Notes: generated by a model from the letters alone, not told the origin. Positions 8,179-17,241 are shown, counted from the stretch's first letter. The stretch: 42,037 bases of DNA from Rhizobiaceae bacterium (GCA_905339215.1 CAJPFN010000020.1:1-42037), one strand, 5' to 3'. Translations and numbers: made by a program.

Positions 8179-8652
8179 ATGGCTGATCTCTCCTCGCTCG
8201 CCAGCCTCGGCACCGCCGCTCCGGCGCAGGCCGCCGCGCCCGTCCACGTCCAGAAGCTCGACAAGTCGGGCCGCGCCTACGCCACCGGCAAGCGCAAGGA
8301 CGCCATCGCGCGCGTCTGGGTGAAGCCCGGCTCGGGTAAGATCGTCGTCAACGACAAGGAGTTCGCGGCCTATTTCGCGCGTCCGGTCCTGCAGATGATC
8401 CTGAAGCAGCCGATCCTGGCGGCCAACCGCGACGGCCAGTACGACATCGTCGCCACCGTCACGGGCGGCGGCCTCTCCGGCCAGGCCGGCGCCGTGCGCC
8501 ACGGCATCTCCAAGGCGCTGACCTACTACGAGCCGGGCCTGCGCTCGGTGCTCAAGAAGGGCGGCTTCCTCACCCGCGACAGCCGCACGGTCGAGCGCAA
8601 GAAGTACGGCAAGGCGAAGGCCCGCCGCTCCTTCCAGTTCTCGAAGCGCTAA
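8179..8652 (+). CDS. rpsI: 30S ribosomal protein S9
   Basis: This 157-residue protein has the ~30-residue alanine-rich N-terminal extension usual in Hyphomicrobiales, then [20 protein letters not shown] and the basic C-terminal tail ending in FQFSKR. That tail reaches the ribosomal P site near tRNA. The ATG at 8179 lies 2 bases after the rplM stop, so translation is probably coupled. A strong terminator 30 bases downstream closes the operon. Confidence 0.99.
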   Translation: MADLSSLASLGTAAPAQAAAPVHVQKLDKSGRAYATGKRKDAIARVWVKPGSGKIVVNDKEFAAYFARPVLQMILKQPILAANRDGQYDIVATVTGGGLSGQAGAVRHGISKALTYYEPGLRSVLKKGGFLTRDSRTVERKKYGKAKARRSFQFSKR

Positions 8653-8682
8653 GCCGCTTCAGGGAAGCCGGACACCGATCGA

Positions 8683-8705
8683 GGCCGCCTCCGGGCGGCC
8701 TTTTT
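8683..8705 (+). terminator. Rho-independent terminator of rplM-rpsI
   Basis: A perfect 7-bp stem GGCCGCC/GGCGGCC (8683-8689 with 8694-8700) with a TCCG loop is followed directly by TTTTT. This is a textbook intrinsic terminator. Confidence 0.92.
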
Positions 8706-8912
8706 CGTTACAGATCGGCCGCCTCGTTGGCCCAGTTCGCGACACTTCCGGACGACGACCGTCAGAAGGCCGTGTGCATCGGCCCGCCGCGCCTGTATTT
8801 CGCGGCAAAACAGGGACTTCCGCCCGGCACGGTTCGTGCATGCCTTCCAACCACACAGGAGACGGGTCGAAACGAGACAGGCCCGGCAAGAAATCCTGCC
8901 GGAGGGCCGTGC

Positions 8913-10004
8913 GTGATCGTTTCCCTGCAATATCTGCGTGCCGTCGCCGCGCTGATGGTGGTCGCCTTCCACGCCAGCGAGAAGCTCGGCAGGATGGCCG
9001 GCACGGACGGCTCCGCGGCCTTTGCCGCGGGGCTTGCGGGCGTCGACATCTTCTTCATCGTCAGCGGATTCATCATGCTGGCGACGACGCAGGGCAAAGA
9101 CATCTCGCCCGCCGATTTCGCGCGCAAGCGCTTCGAGCGCATCGTACCACTCTACTGGCTCCTGACCTCGCTGGTCCTGCTCGTGGTCATGGTCCGTCCC
9201 GAACTCCTCTCCACCGCGACATTCGACGGCGCCCACACCGCGGCATCCTACCTGTTCGTGCCATGGCCGCATCCGGCCCTTGACGCGCACCTGCCGCTGC
9301 TGGTTCCCGGCTGGACGCTCAACTACGAGATGGCATTCTATGCGCTGTTCGCGGCGAGCCTGCTGCTGCCGGCACGTTCGCGCGTGCCCGGGCTGGTTGC
9401 CGTGCTTTCGCTAGCGGCCTTCGCCGGTCTTTTCGTGCCGGCCGGCACGATCGCGGCCTTCTACACCGATCCCATCATCCTCGAATTCGCCGCCGGGCTG
9501 CTGCTCGCCAGCGTCTGGCGGCGCGGTCTGCCGATGAACCGCACGCCGGCGCTCTTCCTCGCCGGTCTCGGCTTTCTCGGCCTGTATTTCGGCAGCGGAT
9601 CGGACCTGCCGCGCATTGTCTGGGCCGGCATCCCCGCGCTCATGATCGTGGCCGGGGTCGTCTATGCCGAGGGAGCAAAAGACCAGCGGCCGATGCGCCT
9701 GCCCATGCTCCTCGGCGACGCTTCCTACTCGATCTACCTTTCCCACGTCATCGTGTTGCCGGTCCTGGCCAAGGCGTGGAGCGCGGCAGGTCTTGGCGTC
9801 TCCGGAATGCAGGGGCCGGCCTTCCTCGCGCTGGCGCTCACCGCATCCGCGCTCGCCGGCGCGGCGCTCTACGGCGCGGTCGAACGCCCGCTCATGCGCT
9901 ACTTCGCCGCGCGGAGGCGCCGGCGCACGAGCGAGGTCGGCCGAGCCAAGGCGTATGAGACGCGCCTACGCCGCATCGTAACCCGGGCAGAAATCCCTTC
10001 GTAA
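8913..10004 (+). CDS. Acyltransferase 3 family protein (OafA/ExoZ-like)
   Basis: This 363-residue integral inner-membrane O-acyltransferase has the family start LQYLRAVAALMVVAFHA with its Arg and catalytic-type His, followed by about ten hydrophobic helices. AGVDIFFIVSGFIM and PLYWLLTSLVLLV are typical. Such proteins acetylate exopolysaccharide, O-antigen or lipids using cytoplasmic acyl-CoA. The start is GTG at 8913 with GGAGG 7 bases upstream; the frame extends 62 codons further back without family similarity. The sugar oxidoreductase gene begins 46 bases downstream, and the main polysaccharide locus lies about 9 kb away. Confidence 0.9.
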   Translation: MIVSLQYLRAVAALMVVAFHASEKLGRMAGTDGSAAFAAGLAGVDIFFIVSGFIMLATTQGKDISPADFARKRFERIVPLYWLLTSLVLLVVMVRPELLSTATFDGAHTAASYLFVPWPHPALDAHLPLLVPGWTLNYEMAFYALFAASLLLPARSRVPGLVAVLSLAAFAGLFVPAGTIAAFYTDPIILEFAAGLLLASVWRRGLPMNRTPALFLAGLGFLGLYFGSGSDLPRIVWAGIPALMIVAGVVYAEGAKDQRPMRLPMLLGDASYSIYLSHVIVLPVLAKAWSAAGLGVSGMQGPAFLALALTASALAGAALYGAVERPLMRYFAARRRRRTSEVGRAKAYETRLRRIVTRAEIPS

Positions 10005-10050
10005 CCTCGCGGGGATAGAACCGGAGAACCGGCAAACGGGGGACGCCGCC

Positions 10051-11196
10051 ATGAACATCGCCTTCCTCGGCACGGGGTTCGTCGCCGACTACTACATGAC
10101 CACGCTGGCCAATCACCCGGAGCTCAGGCTGACGGGAGTCTACGACCGCTCGGCCGAGCGGCTGCGCCAGTTCACTGCCTTCCATGGCGTACGCGCCTAC
10201 GATAGCGCCGAGGCGCTGATCGGTGACCCGGAGGTCGCCATCGTCGTCAACCTGACCACGCCCGAAAGCCATTTCGCCCTGTCGAAGGCCGCACTCGAAG
10301 CCGGCAAGCATGTCTATTGCGAGAAGCCGCTGGCGATGGACGCCGGCGATGCCGCGCGGTTGATCGCGCTCGCCGACGACAGGAAGCTCACCGTCGCGAC
10401 GGCACCCGCCAACGCGCTGAGCGACGCGCACGCGCTCGTCGCCTCCCTACTCGCGGCAAACCACATCGGCACGCCGCGGCTCATCTACGCGGAGATGGAA
10501 GACGGGCCGGTGTTTCGCGACAAATGGGAGACATGGCGGTCGCGCTCGGGCGCGCCATGGCCGGGCCTGCACGAATTCGAGATCGGTTGCACACTGGAAC
10601 ATGCGGGCTATGCGCTCTCCTGGCTGGTCTCGTTGTTCGGGGCGGTGGAGAGCCTGACTGCCTTTTCGGCGTTGACCTTCCCCGACAAGGGCCGCGGCAC
10701 GGAGGGATTGCATCTGGCCCCCGACTTCTCGGTCGGCTGCCTGAAGTTCCGCTCCGGCCCCGTAGCGCGGCTGACCTCGGGCCTCGCCGCGCCGAAGAAC
10801 CGAGCGCTGACAATCATCGGCGACGGCGGCTCTATCGCCGTCGCCGATCTATGGGACAACCGCTCCGCCGTGCATCTGGAAGAGGTTTCCGCGCCTCGAC
10901 GCCTCGAAGCACGCATCGGACACCGCCTCGAAGCCAAGCTGGGCAGGTTCCTCCACGCCAAGCCTCAGGCCGGCCGCAAGGTGCGCTATCCGGCGGCGGC
11001 GAAGCCGGCGGCGCTTCCCGCCTATCCTTCGCAGATCGACTTCTGCCGGGGCATCGCCGAGCAGGCGCGGGCGATCGCGGCCGGCCGCCAGCCCTTCTTC
11101 TCCGGTCAGCGCGCCCTGCACATCACCGAACTCGCGCTGGCGCTGAACAATGCCGGCACGGCGGCCGCGCCCTACATTCCGTCGAGCAGCTTCTAG
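10051..11196 (+). CDS. Gfo/Idh/MocA family oxidoreductase
   Basis: This 381-residue protein has an N-terminal Rossmann domain (MNIAFLGTGFVADYY) and the family lysine motif VYCEKPLAM at about residue 90. A C-terminal alpha/beta domain carries EIGCTLEHAGYALSWLV with the likely catalytic His. The family oxidises or reduces sugars and sugar nucleotides with NAD(P). It follows an acyltransferase on the same strand, which suggests modification of a surface sugar; that is inference. The C-terminal ~100 residues contain a basic insert (RRLEARIGHRLEAKLGRFL) that I do not recognise. Confidence 0.9.
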   Translation: MNIAFLGTGFVADYYMTTLANHPELRLTGVYDRSAERLRQFTAFHGVRAYDSAEALIGDPEVAIVVNLTTPESHFALSKAALEAGKHVYCEKPLAMDAGDAARLIALADDRKLTVATAPANALSDAHALVASLLAANHIGTPRLIYAEMEDGPVFRDKWETWRSRSGAPWPGLHEFEIGCTLEHAGYALSWLVSLFGAVESLTAFSALTFPDKGRGTEGLHLAPDFSVGCLKFRSGPVARLTSGLAAPKNRALTIIGDGGSIAVADLWDNRSAVHLEEVSAPRRLEARIGHRLEAKLGRFLHAKPQAGRKVRYPAAAKPAALPAYPSQIDFCRGIAEQARAIAAGRQPFFSGQRALHITELALALNNAGTAAAPYIPSSSF

Positions 11197-11204
11197 GCGC
11201 CCCT

Positions 11205-11221
11205 CCGACCGGACAGGTCGG
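11205..11221. terminator. Hairpin between convergent genes
   Basis: CCGACC and GGTCGG form a 6-bp stem with a GGACA loop in the 44-base gap between two convergent genes. There is no T-run on either side, so it is a weak bidirectional candidate only. Confidence 0.35.
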
Positions 11222-11240
11222 CGAGAGAAGCGCGAAGAGC

Positions 11241-11783
11241 TTACTCGGGCAACGGCGCCCACAGCGCCGGCTGCCGCCACGGTTCCGGCACGACGAGTTT
11301 GCCGGTCAGTGTCGGCGCTCCGTCGCGCAGGGACAGCGATTGCCAAGCCGTTTTCCATTCCTCCGGCAAGGGATAGGGAGCGGCCACGCCGGCGTCGGCA
11401 CGGAAGCCGAAGCGGCCGTAGTAGGCCGGATCACCCAGCACATGCACCTGTGCCGCGCCCGACGCCTTCACGCGCCGCAGGCCTTCAGCGACAAGCGCGG
11501 TGCCGACGCCTTTCTTCTGCCACGCCGGCGCCACGCCGAGCGGCCCGAGCAGGGCGACCCTCTCGCTGCGCCCCTCGATGCCGCACAGGGTCATCAGGAT
11601 ATGCCCGACGATGGCGCCGTCGACCGAAGCCACCAGCGAGACGACCGGAGAACCCGGTTCGAGCAGCGCGACGACCAGCGGCATCAGCTCTTCCTCGGGG
11701 AAGGCCTCCGCGTAGACGATCCTCAGAGATTCGATGTCAGCCGCCGCGCTCTCGCGGATGTCGGATTCCGTTTTCGCATTCAT
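11241..11783 (-). CDS. GNAT family N-acetyltransferase (YhbS-like)
   Basis: This 180-residue protein has the acetyl-CoA-binding motif LGPLGVAPAWQKKGVGTAL (Q-x-x-G-x-G) at about residues 84-102. VHVLGDPAYYGRFGF follows, a signature of the YhbS subgroup. The acceptor of the acetyl group is unknown. It is cytoplasmic and encoded alone, convergent with the oxidoreductase on its left and 69 bases downstream of the oxidoreductase gene on its right. Confidence 0.9.
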   Translation of the reverse strand: MNAKTESDIRESAAADIESLRIVYAEAFPEEELMPLVVALLEPGSPVVSLVASVDGAIVGHILMTLCGIEGRSERVALLGPLGVAPAWQKKGVGTALVAEGLRRVKASGAAQVHVLGDPAYYGRFGFRADAGVAAPYPLPEEWKTAWQSLSLRDGAPTLTGKLVVPEPWRQPALWAPLPE

Positions 11784-11852
11784 TCGAGATCGGCCTTCCG
11801 GTCGGACATACTCGTTCCGTCGGCTCGTTCGCCGGGCCGCAACGGGACCCGT

Positions 11853-12884
11853 TTATCCGGTCGCACGCACGGCGTCGATGATCTCCAGAACGGCGAGCGA
11901 GTCGGCAAGCGGCATAACGGGAGATCGAATCTCTCCGGCGCGCACCGCACGCATCACTTCCGCCGCCTCGAAGCGCAGGCCGACGCCGTCGAAGGCAAAT
12001 GAGCGGATCTCGCGGCCGGAACGCGGCAAGCGCGCGGCGACCCGGGAAAGGAGCGAGCGGCCGCCGCCCGACAGTGCCGCCTTAGCCGACTCCTGCGAGA
12101 ACAGCGTCAGCCGCTGCGCTTTGAGGAACGGTGCTTCCAGCCGCAGCGCGCCTTCGCTGCCGATGACGATGAAGCGGTTGTCGCCGTCGCGGTCGAAGCT
12201 GCAGGAAAGATGCACCTCGGCGCCACCGAAACCGAGGTGGAATTCCGTTAGCACGTCGACACCGGACGGTCCGATCCGCGAGGAGCCGGAGACCGCTGTC
12301 GGCCTGCCCAGGAAGTGGACGGCGAGCGACAGCGGGTAAACGCCGAGGTCGAGGGCCGCGCCACCGCCGAGTCCGGGACTAAAGAGCCGGTGGTCTGCGG
12401 CTTCGCTGCGACGGTAGGCGAGCTCGGCGCGAATCTCGCGCACCTCGCCGATGCGCCCCGCATCGACCAGGCGCTTCGCCTCGCGCACCGCCGGCAGGAA
12501 GCGCGTCCAGAGGCCTTCCATGGTAAAGACGGCGCGGGTCTCCGCCGCATCGGCAATGCGCCCGGCCTCGGCAGCGGATACAGCGAGCGGCTTCTCCACC
12601 AGGACGGCCTTACCCGCCTCGATCGCCCTGATTGCCTGGTCCGCATGGACCGAGTTCGGCGTGGCGATGTAGACGGCGTCGAGTTCCGGATCGGCGAGCA
12701 AGCCGTCGAGATCGGCACAGGAGCGCGCCGCGCCGAGCTCGGCCGCGAACGCGCCAGCCCTCGCCGCCTCACGCGAGCAGACGCAGGCGAGCCGGGCGCC
12801 CGGCACGAGCCTGAGATCGGCGGCGAACTGCCGCGCGATACCGCCGGTGCCGACGATTCCCCAGTTGAAGATGCGATCGGTCAT
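11853..12884 (-). CDS. Gfo/Idh/MocA family oxidoreductase (dimeric dihydrodiol dehydrogenase-like)
   Basis: This 343-residue protein has a Rossmann motif FNWGIVGTGGIARQFAADL at the start and the lysine motif AVLVEKPLAVSAAEAG at about residue 95. The C-terminal part includes MEGLWTRFLPAVREAKRLVD and LGVYPLSLAVHFLG. These patterns resemble the trans-dihydrodiol/xylose dehydrogenase subgroup. The start is the ATG at 12884; an upstream in-frame extension to 13031 crosses the divergent agmatinase promoter region and is not protein-like. The substrate is probably a small sugar or diol. Confidence 0.9.
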   Translation of the reverse strand: MTDRIFNWGIVGTGGIARQFAADLRLVPGARLACVCSREAARAGAFAAELGAARSCADLDGLLADPELDAVYIATPNSVHADQAIRAIEAGKAVLVEKPLAVSAAEAGRIADAAETRAVFTMEGLWTRFLPAVREAKRLVDAGRIGEVREIRAELAYRRSEAADHRLFSPGLGGGAALDLGVYPLSLAVHFLGRPTAVSGSSRIGPSGVDVLTEFHLGFGGAEVHLSCSFDRDGDNRFIVIGSEGALRLEAPFLKAQRLTLFSQESAKAALSGGGRSLLSRVAARLPRSGREIRSFAFDGVGLRFEAAEVMRAVRAGEIRSPVMPLADSLAVLEIIDAVRATG

Positions 12885-13018
12885 GTCGCTCCGTGTCGAA
12901 GGCGCGCCCGCGCCGGGACGCAAGGATGGGATCGGACCGGCGAATTCCACGGCCGGGGTCGCATTTCCATTGATTATGTCCAATAAAGGTTTCCTCGAAA
13001 TTGAGAGGGGAGCAGCCG

Positions 13019-13969
13019 ATGCCGGCATCATCGATCGACCACGCCTTCACCGCCACGAAGAACACCGGACGCGCGGGCGACCCGACTTATGCCGGGGCGC
13101 TGTCCTTCATGCGACGGCGCTATACGAAGAACGTGAAGGGCGCGGATGCGGTGGTGTGGGGTATTCCCTTCGACGCGGCGGTGACGAACCGCCCCGGCGC
13201 GCGATTCGGTCCTCAGGCGATCCGCCGCGCCTCGGTGATCTTGGACAACGACCCGCAATATCCGTTCGCTCGCGATCTCTTCGAAGAGCTTGCCGTCGTC
13301 GACTACGGCGACTGCCTGCTCGACAACGGCAACCACCAGAAAACGCCGGCGACGATCGAACGCGAAGCCGCCAAGTTGCTTCGCTCGGGCGCGTTCCTTC
13401 TGTCGCTCGGCGGCGACCATTTCGTTACCTGGCCGCTGCTCAAGGCCCACGCGGCGATCCATGGGCCGCTGGCTCTGGTCCAGTTCGACGCCCACCAGGA
13501 CACCTGGTTCGACGACGGCAAGCGCATCGACCACGGCTCCTTCGTGGCGCGCGCCGTACGCGAAGGAATCGTCGATCCCGGCCGCTCGATCCAGGTCGGT
13601 ATCCGCACCCACGCGCCGGATGATTTCGGCATCAAGATCCTGTACGGCCACGAGATCGAGGAGATGCGCGCCTCCGATATCGCCTACGCGATCACAGAAC
13701 GCACCGACGGGCGAAAGACCTACGTGACCTTCGACATCGACTGCCTCGACCCGGCCTTCGCGCCCGGCACCGGCACGCCCGTCGCCGGCGGTCCTTCCTC
13801 GGCGAAGATCCTGTCGGTGCTGCGCCAGATGACCAAGGTCGACATCGTCGGCGCAGACGTCGTCGAGGTGGCGCCGGCCTACGATCATGCCGACATCACA
13901 GCCATCGCCGGCTCGACGGTCGCCATGCACTATCTCGGGCTGCTCGCCGAGCGAAAGGCCCGCGGCTGA
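13019..13969 (+). CDS. speB: Agmatinase/ureohydrolase family protein
   Basis: This 316-residue member of the arginase superfamily retains all manganese ligands: H134 in GGDHF, D157/H159/D161 in FDAHQD, and D239/D241 in FDIDCLDPAFAPGTGTP. Agmatinase makes putrescine and urea from agmatine, but guanidinobutyrase and related enzymes share this signature, so the substrate is not proven. The start is the ATG at 13019, preceded by GAGAGGGGAGC; a TTG at 13001 is in frame but lacks a site. argC follows 150 bases downstream on the same strand. Confidence 0.85.
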   Translation: MPASSIDHAFTATKNTGRAGDPTYAGALSFMRRRYTKNVKGADAVVWGIPFDAAVTNRPGARFGPQAIRRASVILDNDPQYPFARDLFEELAVVDYGDCLLDNGNHQKTPATIEREAAKLLRSGAFLLSLGGDHFVTWPLLKAHAAIHGPLALVQFDAHQDTWFDDGKRIDHGSFVARAVREGIVDPGRSIQVGIRTHAPDDFGIKILYGHEIEEMRASDIAYAITERTDGRKTYVTFDIDCLDPAFAPGTGTPVAGGPSSAKILSVLRQMTKVDIVGADVVEVAPAYDHADITAIAGSTVAMHYLGLLAERKARG

Positions 13970-14047
13970 GCCGATCTGGCGCGGCGGGCGTGCGGTTCGG
14001 TTCAACGAGCCGAGGTTTTACGTGAACGCGCTGTCGCGACGATTCAA

Positions 14048-14088
14048 GCGGCTACGGAATTGATTCCGTGGCCGCGGGCAAATATCTG
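14048..14088 (+). promoter_or_regulatory. Hairpin and possible promoter before argC
   Basis: GCGGCTACGGAA and TTCCGTGGCCGC (14048-14059 with 14064-14075) form a 12-bp stem with one T-G pair. TTGATT (14060-14065) and TATCTG (14083-14088), 17 bases apart, could be a promoter overlapping the repeat. An operator over the -35 box, or a terminator for the gene upstream, are both possible. No T-run follows. Confidence 0.35.
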
Positions 14089-14119
14089 AGGTGCAGCACT
14101 TTTTTCGGGAGCAACGGCC

Positions 14120-15049
14120 ATGGCGGCAAAGATCTTCATCGACGGCGAGCACGGCACGACCGGGTTGCAGATCCGTGCGCAGCTCAGCAATCGCCGCGAC
14201 ATCGAGCTGCTCTCGATCCCGACGGACCGGCGCAAGGATCCGGCGGCGCGCGCCGAGTTCCTCAACGCCGCCGACATTGCCATTCTCTGCCTGCCGGACG
14301 ACGCGGCGAAGGAGAGCGTGGCGCTCGTTGGCGGCGGCGCGACTCGCATCATCGACGCCTCGACCGCGCACCGCACGGCCGAGGGCTGGGTCTACGGCTT
14401 CGCCGAGATGGACCGGGCGCAGGCCGCCGCCATCGCGGCGGCAAAGAACGTCGCCAATCCGGGCTGCTGGCCGCAGGGTCCGATCGCGACGCTGCGCCCG
14501 CTGATCGCCGCCGGCCTGCTGCCGGCCGACTTCCCGATCGCGATGAACGGCATTACCGGCTATTCGGGCGGCGGCCGGCAGATGATCGAGGACTACGAGG
14601 CGAAGGGCGAGGACGCGCCCGAATACCTGCCCTACGGACTGACGCTGAAGCACAAGCACATCCCGGAACTGAAGAAATACGCCGGGCTCGCGCGCGATCC
14701 GCTGATGCAGCCGGTCGTCGGCAATTTTGCTCAGGGGATGCTGACGGCAGTGCCGCTACAGCTTGCCACGCTCGCCCGCGCGCCCACCGGCCGGGAGCTG
14801 CATGCGGCGATCGCCGATTACTATGCCGGGCTGCCGAGCAGCGCCGTGGAAGTGGCTCCCTATGCCGAGATAGAGCGCACGCCCGAACTCGATCCGGAGA
14901 GCTACAACGGCACCAACCGGATGCGTCTCCACGTCTTCGCCAACGACCAGCGGGCGCAGGCGGTACTGATCGCCGTCTACGACAATCTCGGCAAGGGCGC
15001 CTCGGGCGCGGCGATCCAGAACCTCGACCTGATGCTCAAGGGCGCCTGA
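14120..15049 (+). CDS. argC: N-acetyl-gamma-glutamyl-phosphate reductase, type 2
   Basis: This is the third enzyme of arginine synthesis; it reduces N-acetylglutamyl phosphate to the semialdehyde with NADPH. At 309 residues it is the short type-2 form. [19 protein letters not shown] is the cofactor loop, and the catalytic cysteine is C116 in [25 protein letters not shown] and the C-terminal LMLKGA are typical. A GGGAGC site precedes the ATG. It lies near rplM-rpsI, as in many alphaproteobacteria, but separated by about 5.5 kb here. Confidence 0.96.
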   Translation: MAAKIFIDGEHGTTGLQIRAQLSNRRDIELLSIPTDRRKDPAARAEFLNAADIAILCLPDDAAKESVALVGGGATRIIDASTAHRTAEGWVYGFAEMDRAQAAAIAAAKNVANPGCWPQGPIATLRPLIAAGLLPADFPIAMNGITGYSGGGRQMIEDYEAKGEDAPEYLPYGLTLKHKHIPELKKYAGLARDPLMQPVVGNFAQGMLTAVPLQLATLARAPTGRELHAAIADYYAGLPSSAVEVAPYAEIERTPELDPESYNGTNRMRLHVFANDQRAQAVLIAVYDNLGKGASGAAIQNLDLMLKGA

Positions 15050-15053
15050 ACGC

Positions 15054-15536
15054 TCAGCTGATGGTCCTGGCCAACCGCGACAGGAGCGACGCAAGCTGCT
15101 CCTGCTCTTCCTTTTTCAGATCTCCGAACCACTCGGCAATCGCGGCGAAGTCGCCTGCGTTGCGGTCTTCCCAACCACGAGCGCCGGACTCGGTCGCCTC
15201 AAGCCGACGGACGCGGCCATCCGTCTCATCGGCGACGATACGCAACATGCCCTTGCGCTCGAGTGCGGCAGCGATCTGTTTTGCGTTCTGGTGGGTGGTC
15301 GACATCGCTCTTGCCGCTTCCCCCAGTGTCGGCTGACCCCTGGCGCGGACGATGGTGAGAAGGATGCCTTGCTGCGTTGACAGCCCTTCCTCGCGAAGCC
15401 GCTGGTCATACAGGTAACGCATCCGCTGCGCGACATAGGCGATCAGACGAAAGCAGCGCACCGCTTCATCGCTTTCTCCGGCAACGCGGCTCTCGTCGCG
15501 TGACAATTCGGTTTCGGACTTGATTCGATCGATCAT
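15054..15536 (-). CDS. MarR family transcriptional regulator
   Basis: This 160-residue winged-helix repressor-type protein has an N-terminal dimerisation helix (RCFRLIAYVAQRMRYLYDQ), then STQQGILLTIVRARGQPTLG and the recognition segment STTHQNAKQIAAALERKG at about 90-107. The wing is ADETDGRVRRLEATESG. It is divergent from a glycosyltransferase gene, and a perfect 12-bp palindrome begins 5 bases upstream of its start codon, so autorepression and control of the neighbour are likely. It converges with argC, leaving only 4 bases between the stops. Confidence 0.92.
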   Translation of the reverse strand: MIDRIKSETELSRDESRVAGESDEAVRCFRLIAYVAQRMRYLYDQRLREEGLSTQQGILLTIVRARGQPTLGEAARAMSTTHQNAKQIAAALERKGMLRIVADETDGRVRRLEATESGARGWEDRNAGDFAAIAEWFGDLKKEEQEQLASLLSRLARTIS

Positions 15537-15540
15537 ATAT

Positions 15541-15552
15541 GTAATATATTAC
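15541..15552. promoter_or_regulatory. Palindromic operator, probably for the MarR regulator
   Basis: GTAATATATTAC is a perfect 12-bp palindrome in the 46-base gap between the divergent marR and glycosyltransferase starts. Its length, AT-rich core and location match MarR operators. Binding there would block the likely -10 regions of both genes. Confidence 0.7.
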
Positions 15553-15582
15553 CTATCTACCGTAGCCGCAAGGATCACCGCC

Positions 15583-16869
15583 ATGATCTGTTTGATGCCC
15601 ATGTGCGCCTACCTCTCCGAAACCTCCCGCATGATCCAAATCTACAAGGCGCTGCGCGAAAGGGGAGCCGCAGCACGGATCGCAACCCACGGCGGGGTTC
15701 ATGAAGCACTCCTGCGCTCGGAAGGAATCGACTACGACATCGTCGGCCCGCGTATGGACGAAGAGCGCGGACGCCGTTTCATACGGGACAATGTCGGCAT
15801 CGGGAACCCGGCGCAGAGCATGTACTCGCCCGAAGAGATGCGCACTTATGTCGCCGCCGAAGTTGACTACTTCCGCCGCCACGATGTCCGCGCCGTCGTA
15901 ATCGGCTTCACGCTGACCGCACTCCTGTCCTCGCGGGTGGCTGGCATACCGGTCGTGACAGAGCACGCCGGTGCGTTCCTTCCCCCGCTGTTCGAGCGAG
16001 GCATGCTGCCGGCGCCCTCGCGGCCCGTCCAGCCGATCTTCAAGTACATGCCGGCCCCGCTGGCGCGCTTCCTAATGAACAAGGGCGTTTCGCGGTTGAA
16101 ACTGTACCTTGGCGGTTTCGACGCTCTCGCCGACGAACTGGGGATCGAGCGGATACCGAGTTTTCCCGCGCTCCTGCTCGGCGACCTCTCTCTGGTCACC
16201 GAGGCGCCCGAAGTCTACGACATCAGCGAAGAGGCGATGCGGACCTGGCGGCCGACCGGCGGCGCTTACTGGCCGACCACGCGGCTCGAATATACGGGCC
16301 CGATCTTCGCGGAACTCGACCTTCCCGTCCCGGCGCCCGTCGAGGCGGCGCTGAACCGCAATGGGCCGGTCATCTACGTCGCGATCACCTCGGCGCCCGC
16401 CGACCTGACGCGCGTCGTAGTCCGTGAGGCGGCGAGTGTCGGCGCGGAAGTCATCGTCGCGGGCACAGTGCATGATCTCCCCGATCTTGCCGGACCGAAG
16501 GTCACCGTCGGTGGCATTCTTCCCAGCCACAGGATCATGCCGCGCGTCGACCTAGCGATTACCGCAGGCGGACAGGGTAGCGTCCAGTGCGCCATGGCCG
16601 CCGGAACGCCGCTGATCGGTATCCCGCTCCAGCCCGAACAGGACGCGAACGTCCATCTTCTCGAGCGCAAAGGCGCCGCTCGGACGCTGACACAGGACGC
16701 GGTCGGCAAGGGAAAGCTCCCGTCGCTCATGCGCGAGATGCTCGCTCAGCCGTCCTATCGGCGCGCCGCAGGGACAATCAGGGAGGCCTATGCGCGACGG
16801 AACGGCCCTGCCCTCTCTGCCGATGCGATCCTGCGTTATCTCTCCAACGACAGGAAGATGGTGGCATGA
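15583..16869 (+). CDS. Glycosyltransferase, GT1/MGT-like
   Basis: This 428-residue protein has the two-domain GT-B architecture. The N-terminal half begins MICLMPMCAYLSETSRMIQI and contains GVHEALLRSEGIDYDIVG. The C-terminal half has the nucleotide-sugar motif TAGGQGSVQCAMAAGTPLIG, then PLQPEQDANVHLLERKGAAR. This is the pattern of macrolide- or zeaxanthin-type glycosyltransferases that modify small molecules. The ATG at 15583 follows AAGGA; the frame extends upstream across the operator and is not used. A MarR gene is divergent, so expression may respond to a small molecule. The next gene overlaps its stop by 4 bases. Confidence 0.87.
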   Translation: MICLMPMCAYLSETSRMIQIYKALRERGAAARIATHGGVHEALLRSEGIDYDIVGPRMDEERGRRFIRDNVGIGNPAQSMYSPEEMRTYVAAEVDYFRRHDVRAVVIGFTLTALLSSRVAGIPVVTEHAGAFLPPLFERGMLPAPSRPVQPIFKYMPAPLARFLMNKGVSRLKLYLGGFDALADELGIERIPSFPALLLGDLSLVTEAPEVYDISEEAMRTWRPTGGAYWPTTRLEYTGPIFAELDLPVPAPVEAALNRNGPVIYVAITSAPADLTRVVVREAASVGAEVIVAGTVHDLPDLAGPKVTVGGILPSHRIMPRVDLAITAGGQGSVQCAMAAGTPLIGIPLQPEQDANVHLLERKGAARTLTQDAVGKGKLPSLMREMLAQPSYRRAAGTIREAYARRNGPALSADAILRYLSNDRKMVA

Positions 16870-17228
16870 GCGCGGTAGTCTCTCCTCAGGCCGGCGTCGC
16901 CGACATCAGCCGTCGTCAGCCTGCCACGGTACGGGCGAGCGCGCATGCCGGGCTCCTCAGCGGCGCCGACCTCCTTGGCCAAGCCGCGGTCGCGGCGCTG
17001 CTACTCTATGCGGCGCTGGTCCTGCTCTACCCGCCCGCCCTCTCGGGCGCGATCAGCGTCCCGACTGCGCCCTGGTCGATCGTCGACGTCTTCGATCTGA
17101 CAATGGCGGCGCTAATGCCGAAATGGCTGGTCTTCCCCGTCCATACGGGGTTGGACGGCGGCCCGGCACGCGTCGTGGCGGCAGGGGTCATGCTCTGCTC
17201 GTTCGCGGTAGCGCTTCGCGGACGCTGA
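16866..17228 (+). CDS. Small membrane protein coupled to the glycosyltransferase
   Basis: This 120-residue protein starts at an ATG overlapping the glycosyltransferase stop (ATGA), so translation is coupled. Hydrophobic segments lie at about 36-55 (LLGQAAVAALLLYAALVLLY), around 69-83, and 102-115 near the end. No family is recognised. Its position suggests it works with the glycosyltransferase, for example in moving a glycosylated compound, but that is inference. It converges with ctaA, with 13 bases between the stops. Confidence 0.7.
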   Translation: MSAVVSPQAGVADISRRQPATVRASAHAGLLSGADLLGQAAVAALLLYAALVLLYPPALSGAISVPTAPWSIVDVFDLTMAALMPKWLVFPVHTGLDGGPARVVAAGVMLCSFAVALRGR

Positions 17229-17241
17229 CCGAAACGACCCT

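Noticed and set aside
10317-12002. 561-codon plus-strand frame
   Set aside because: It runs through one oxidoreductase out of frame and antisense across two other real genes.
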